Below are positions 6,227 through 7,858 of a DNA stretch of 7,858 nt, piece by piece. Under the pieces are notes generated by a model. It was not told the DNA's origin. It saw only the letters and a list, made by a program, of their open reading frames with translations, and made no database searches. The position numbers and the translations under genes are program-made. Numbering within the stretch: the stretch's first letter is position 1; the number at the start of each line of letters is the position of its first letter. This DNA is from Sulfurovum sp. (GTDB lineage Bacteria; Campylobacterota; Campylobacteria; Campylobacterales; Sulfurovaceae): assembly GCA_020719895.1 (NCBI GenBank), contig DYPM01000085.1, positions 1 through 7,858 on the forward strand, written 5' to 3'.

Positions 6227-6277
6227 TTCAATCTATTTTTAAATATGGATTAATATTTATATCATTTTTCAATAAGA

Positions 6278-6309
6278 ATTATTGATATAATAAAAAATTA
6301 TGATAATTT
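6278..6309. promoter_or_regulatory. Palindromes between the divergent DUF302 and nnr promoters
   Basis: AAATTAT-G-ATAATTT (6295-6309) is a perfect 15-base palindrome. Directly before it lies a second, imperfect one, ATTAT-TGAT-ATAAT (6278-6291). Together they sit between the two divergent promoters, about 43 bases upstream of the nnr -10. That is where an operator for a dimeric regulator could lie. I cannot match it to a known box (it is not a Fur 7-1-7 site), and AT-rich DNA yields such palindromes by chance. Confidence 0.25.
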
Positions 6310-6348
6310 CTGCAAACTATTATAAAAATAGCAAAAAAATCACCCTTA

Positions 6349-6357
6349 TGCTACAAT
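6349..6357 (+). promoter_or_regulatory. nnr promoter, extended -10
   Basis: TGCTACAAT at 6349-6357 is an extended -10 (TGn followed by TACAAT, five of six bases). Transcription would start near 6364, giving a leader of about 19 bases that contains the ribosome binding site TAAGGAG (6369-6375), seven bases before the ATG at 6383. No -35 of note is present, which an extended -10 tolerates. This is the best promoter match in the window. Confidence 0.62.
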
Positions 6358-6382
6358 TATTGTCAAATTAAGGAGTTTTTGG

Positions 6383-7801
6383 ATGCAAAAAGTGTTTCTT
6401 TCTTGTCTTCCTTTAGATAAAAAGTGTTACGAATTGTACAGCCTCACCGAAGATCTACTCACAGAGCATGCAGCAATGGGAATGGCAACTTATATTTTGG
6501 ATCATTTTCCTCCAAATAGCTCGATACTTATCGTAGCGGGAAATGGAAATAATGGTGCAGATGGGATTGCTTTGGCACGACTGCTTTTCAAAAGATTTGA
6601 TGTGAGACTTTATGTTCCTTTTGGTGTCACATCTTTTATGGCAGAACAGCAACTCCTTCGAACACAAAATATTGGAGTCGTTCCAGTTCAAATGATGAAA
6701 GAGGCAGATGTGATTGTAGATGCACTTTTTGGTGCAGGACTCAATCGACCTTTGAATCTACAAACGCAAGAGATGATTACGCAGCTTAATAGTTTTGATG
6801 GATTCAAAATAGCGTGCGATATTCCAACAGGGATTCAAACAGATGGAAGAGTAGTGCCTATCGCTTTTTGTGCTGATGTCACTTTGACGATGGGAGCTTA
6901 TAAAGAAGCTCTTTTTTTGGATATTTCTAAAGATAGTATCGGAGAGATTCATCGTATTGATCTCGGTGTAGAAAATAGCCTTTACGAAGATCAAAGTGAT
7001 ACTTTTGTGTTGGAATTTTCTGATTTGAAACTCCCAAGCCGTACACTCCAATCGACACACAAAGGAAACTTTGGTCACGCAGTGGTTTTTGCAGGAGACA
7101 AAGAAGGAGCAGGAATCATCGCAGGAAGTGCCGCGACACGTTTTGGTGCAGGACTTACGACACTTGTAGTTGGTGATGAGATTCTTGTTCCGCCTTATCT
7201 GATGCACTCTAAAACTTTGCCAACAAATGCGACGGCAATTGCCATAGGAATGGGTCTTGGAGATGCTTTTGATACCTCTTTTTTTGAAAAAAATATTCTA
7301 AACTCCACACTTCCGATTGTCTTGGATGCAGATGCTCTTCACTCTAAATCGTTTCTAAAAATTTTAGATCAGACAGATAGAGAGATTATACTTACACCGC
7401 ACCCCAAAGAGTTTAGTGTACTTTGGAAGATACTGGCGGGTGAGTCGTATGATGTTGCTACAATACAAGAGCGTCGTTTTGAGATGGTGCGTAAATTTTC
7501 TACATGTTATCCTCACGCGACTCTTCTTCTTAAGGGTGCAAATATGCTTATTGTCCATCAAGGCAAGCTATACATCAATCCGTTGGGTTCATCTGTTTTG
7601 AGCAAAGGCGGAAGTGGTGATGTGTTGAGTGGTTTGATTGTTTCACTTTTGGCTCAAGGTTACCGTGGAATCGATGCTACAATTCACGCCTCTATAGCTT
7701 TGACTTTAGCATCCAAAAATTACAATGGTTCGAGCTATGCGATGTTACCAATTGATTTAATTGACCACATTGCACAACTTGAAAAGGACAAGATATTCTA
7801 A
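6383..7801 (+). CDS. nnr: Bifunctional NAD(P)H-hydrate epimerase / ADP-dependent dehydratase
   Basis: Nnr repairs hydrated NADH and NADPH. The N-terminal YjeF_N domain epimerises R- to S-NAD(P)HX, and the C-terminal ribokinase-like domain dehydrates the S form using ADP. The 472-residue length fits the fused bacterial form. In the epimerase half (about 1-200) I see AGNGNNGADG (52-61), VDALFGAGL (112-120) and CDIPTG (145-150) with the likely catalytic D146. In the dehydratase half (about 218-472) I see HKGNFGHAVVFAG (226-238), RFGAGLTTLVV (253-263), LTPHPKEF (337-344), LLLKGAN (381-387) and GGSGDVLSG (409-417) with the likely catalytic D413. The usual AGNGNNGGDG has Ala for the second-last Gly. 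The start at 6383 has a good ribosome binding site and promoter. The next gene begins five bases after the stop. Confidence 0.96.
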   Translation: MQKVFLSCLPLDKKCYELYSLTEDLLTEHAAMGMATYILDHFPPNSSILIVAGNGNNGADGIALARLLFKRFDVRLYVPFGVTSFMAEQQLLRTQNIGVVPVQMMKEADVIVDALFGAGLNRPLNLQTQEMITQLNSFDGFKIACDIPTGIQTDGRVVPIAFCADVTLTMGAYKEALFLDISKDSIGEIHRIDLGVENSLYEDQSDTFVLEFSDLKLPSRTLQSTHKGNFGHAVVFAGDKEGAGIIAGSAATRFGAGLTTLVVGDEILVPPYLMHSKTLPTNATAIAIGMGLGDAFDTSFFEKNILNSTLPIVLDADALHSKSFLKILDQTDREIILTPHPKEFSVLWKILAGESYDVATIQERRFEMVRKFSTCYPHATLLLKGANMLIVHQGKLYINPLGSSVLSKGGSGDVLSGLIVSLLAQGYRGIDATIHASIALTLASKNYNGSSYAMLPIDLIDHIAQLEKDKIF

Positions 7802-7805
7802 AGGC

Positions 7806-7858
7806 ATGAAAAAAGACATCACCACCAAAGAAACAATCCAAACCATCACCGAAGATAT
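7806..7858 (+). CDS. Start of an unidentified gene, possibly Rpn/PD-(D/E)XK nuclease-like, cut by window edge
   Basis: Only 17 complete codons are visible, reading MKKDITTKETIQTITED with no stop. The ATG lies four bases after the nnr stop, so the two genes are probably co-transcribed and translationally coupled. The only purine-rich stretch, AAAGG, ends one base before the ATG, too close for a normal ribosome binding site, and an in-frame TTG at 7779 inside nnr is an alternative start. The charged, threonine-rich N-terminus resembles Rpn-family (recombination-promoting nuclease, putative transposase) proteins that I recall from Campylobacterota. That is recollection from a very short segment and could easily be wrong. 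No domain or active-site residue is visible. Confidence 0.5.
   Translation, partial: MKKDITTKETIQTITED

Noticed and set aside
6270..6310. Fur box between the DUF302 and nnr genes
   Set aside because: GATAAT-like words occur, but not in the 7-1-7 arrangement, and such words are expected in DNA this AT-rich.
6758..7207. 149-codon cysteine-rich open frame on the minus strand
   Set aside because: It is antisense to the dehydratase half of nnr. Its Cys and Ser richness comes from reverse-reading the common codons of that gene, with no spaced metal-binding pattern.
1..7858. tRNA genes, CRISPR arrays, insertion sequences or phage modules
   Set aside because: I saw no cloverleaf, no regularly spaced repeats, no transposase and no terminal inverted repeats; nearly all the sequence is accounted for by housekeeping genes.

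Overview
The window looks like ordinary chromosomal core sequence from a member of the Campylobacterota (Epsilonproteobacteria). The DNA is AT-rich and tightly packed, and the proteins resemble that phylum. The arrangement of rpmB divergent from rpe, with a DnaQ-like exonuclease downstream of rpe and a DUF465 gene close by, matches what I recall of Campylobacter jejuni around Cj0449c-Cj0452. The membrane-anchored DUF302 protein and the unlinked trpF fit a free-living sulfur-oxidising relative (Sulfurimonas, Sulfuricurvum or Sulfurovum type) better than a host-adapted one. The genus is inference.

Layout. Positions 1-2050 carry a leftward cluster, rpe, trpF and a DnaQ-type exonuclease whose C-terminus runs off the left edge. 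A 231-base divergent control region (2051-2281) separates rpe from rightward rpmB (ribosomal protein L28). Then come argJ (arginine biosynthesis), a small DUF465 gene with its own promoter inside the end of argJ, and dbpA (23S rRNA-specific DEAD-box helicase). dbpA converges on a leftward gene for a membrane-anchored DUF302 protein, and a terminator hairpin lies between them. A second AT-rich divergent region (6187-6382) leads to rightward nnr (NAD(P)HX epimerase/dehydratase). The first 17 codons of another gene follow directly after nnr.

How the genes relate. rpmB and dbpA both act on the large ribosomal subunit. rpe, trpF and argJ belong to pentose-phosphate/Calvin, tryptophan and arginine metabolism, and nnr repairs damaged nicotinamide cofactors. 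There is no single pathway here; the cluster is a set of housekeeping genes in short operons.

I found no tRNA, rRNA, CRISPR array, insertion sequence or phage gene, and no convincing undescribed system. The points most worth a second look are small: a possible RNA switch that could mask the trpF ribosome binding site, a palindrome between the DUF302 and nnr promoters, the C-terminal tail of L28, the two conserved-looking cysteines of the DUF302 protein, and the truncated gene at the right edge.
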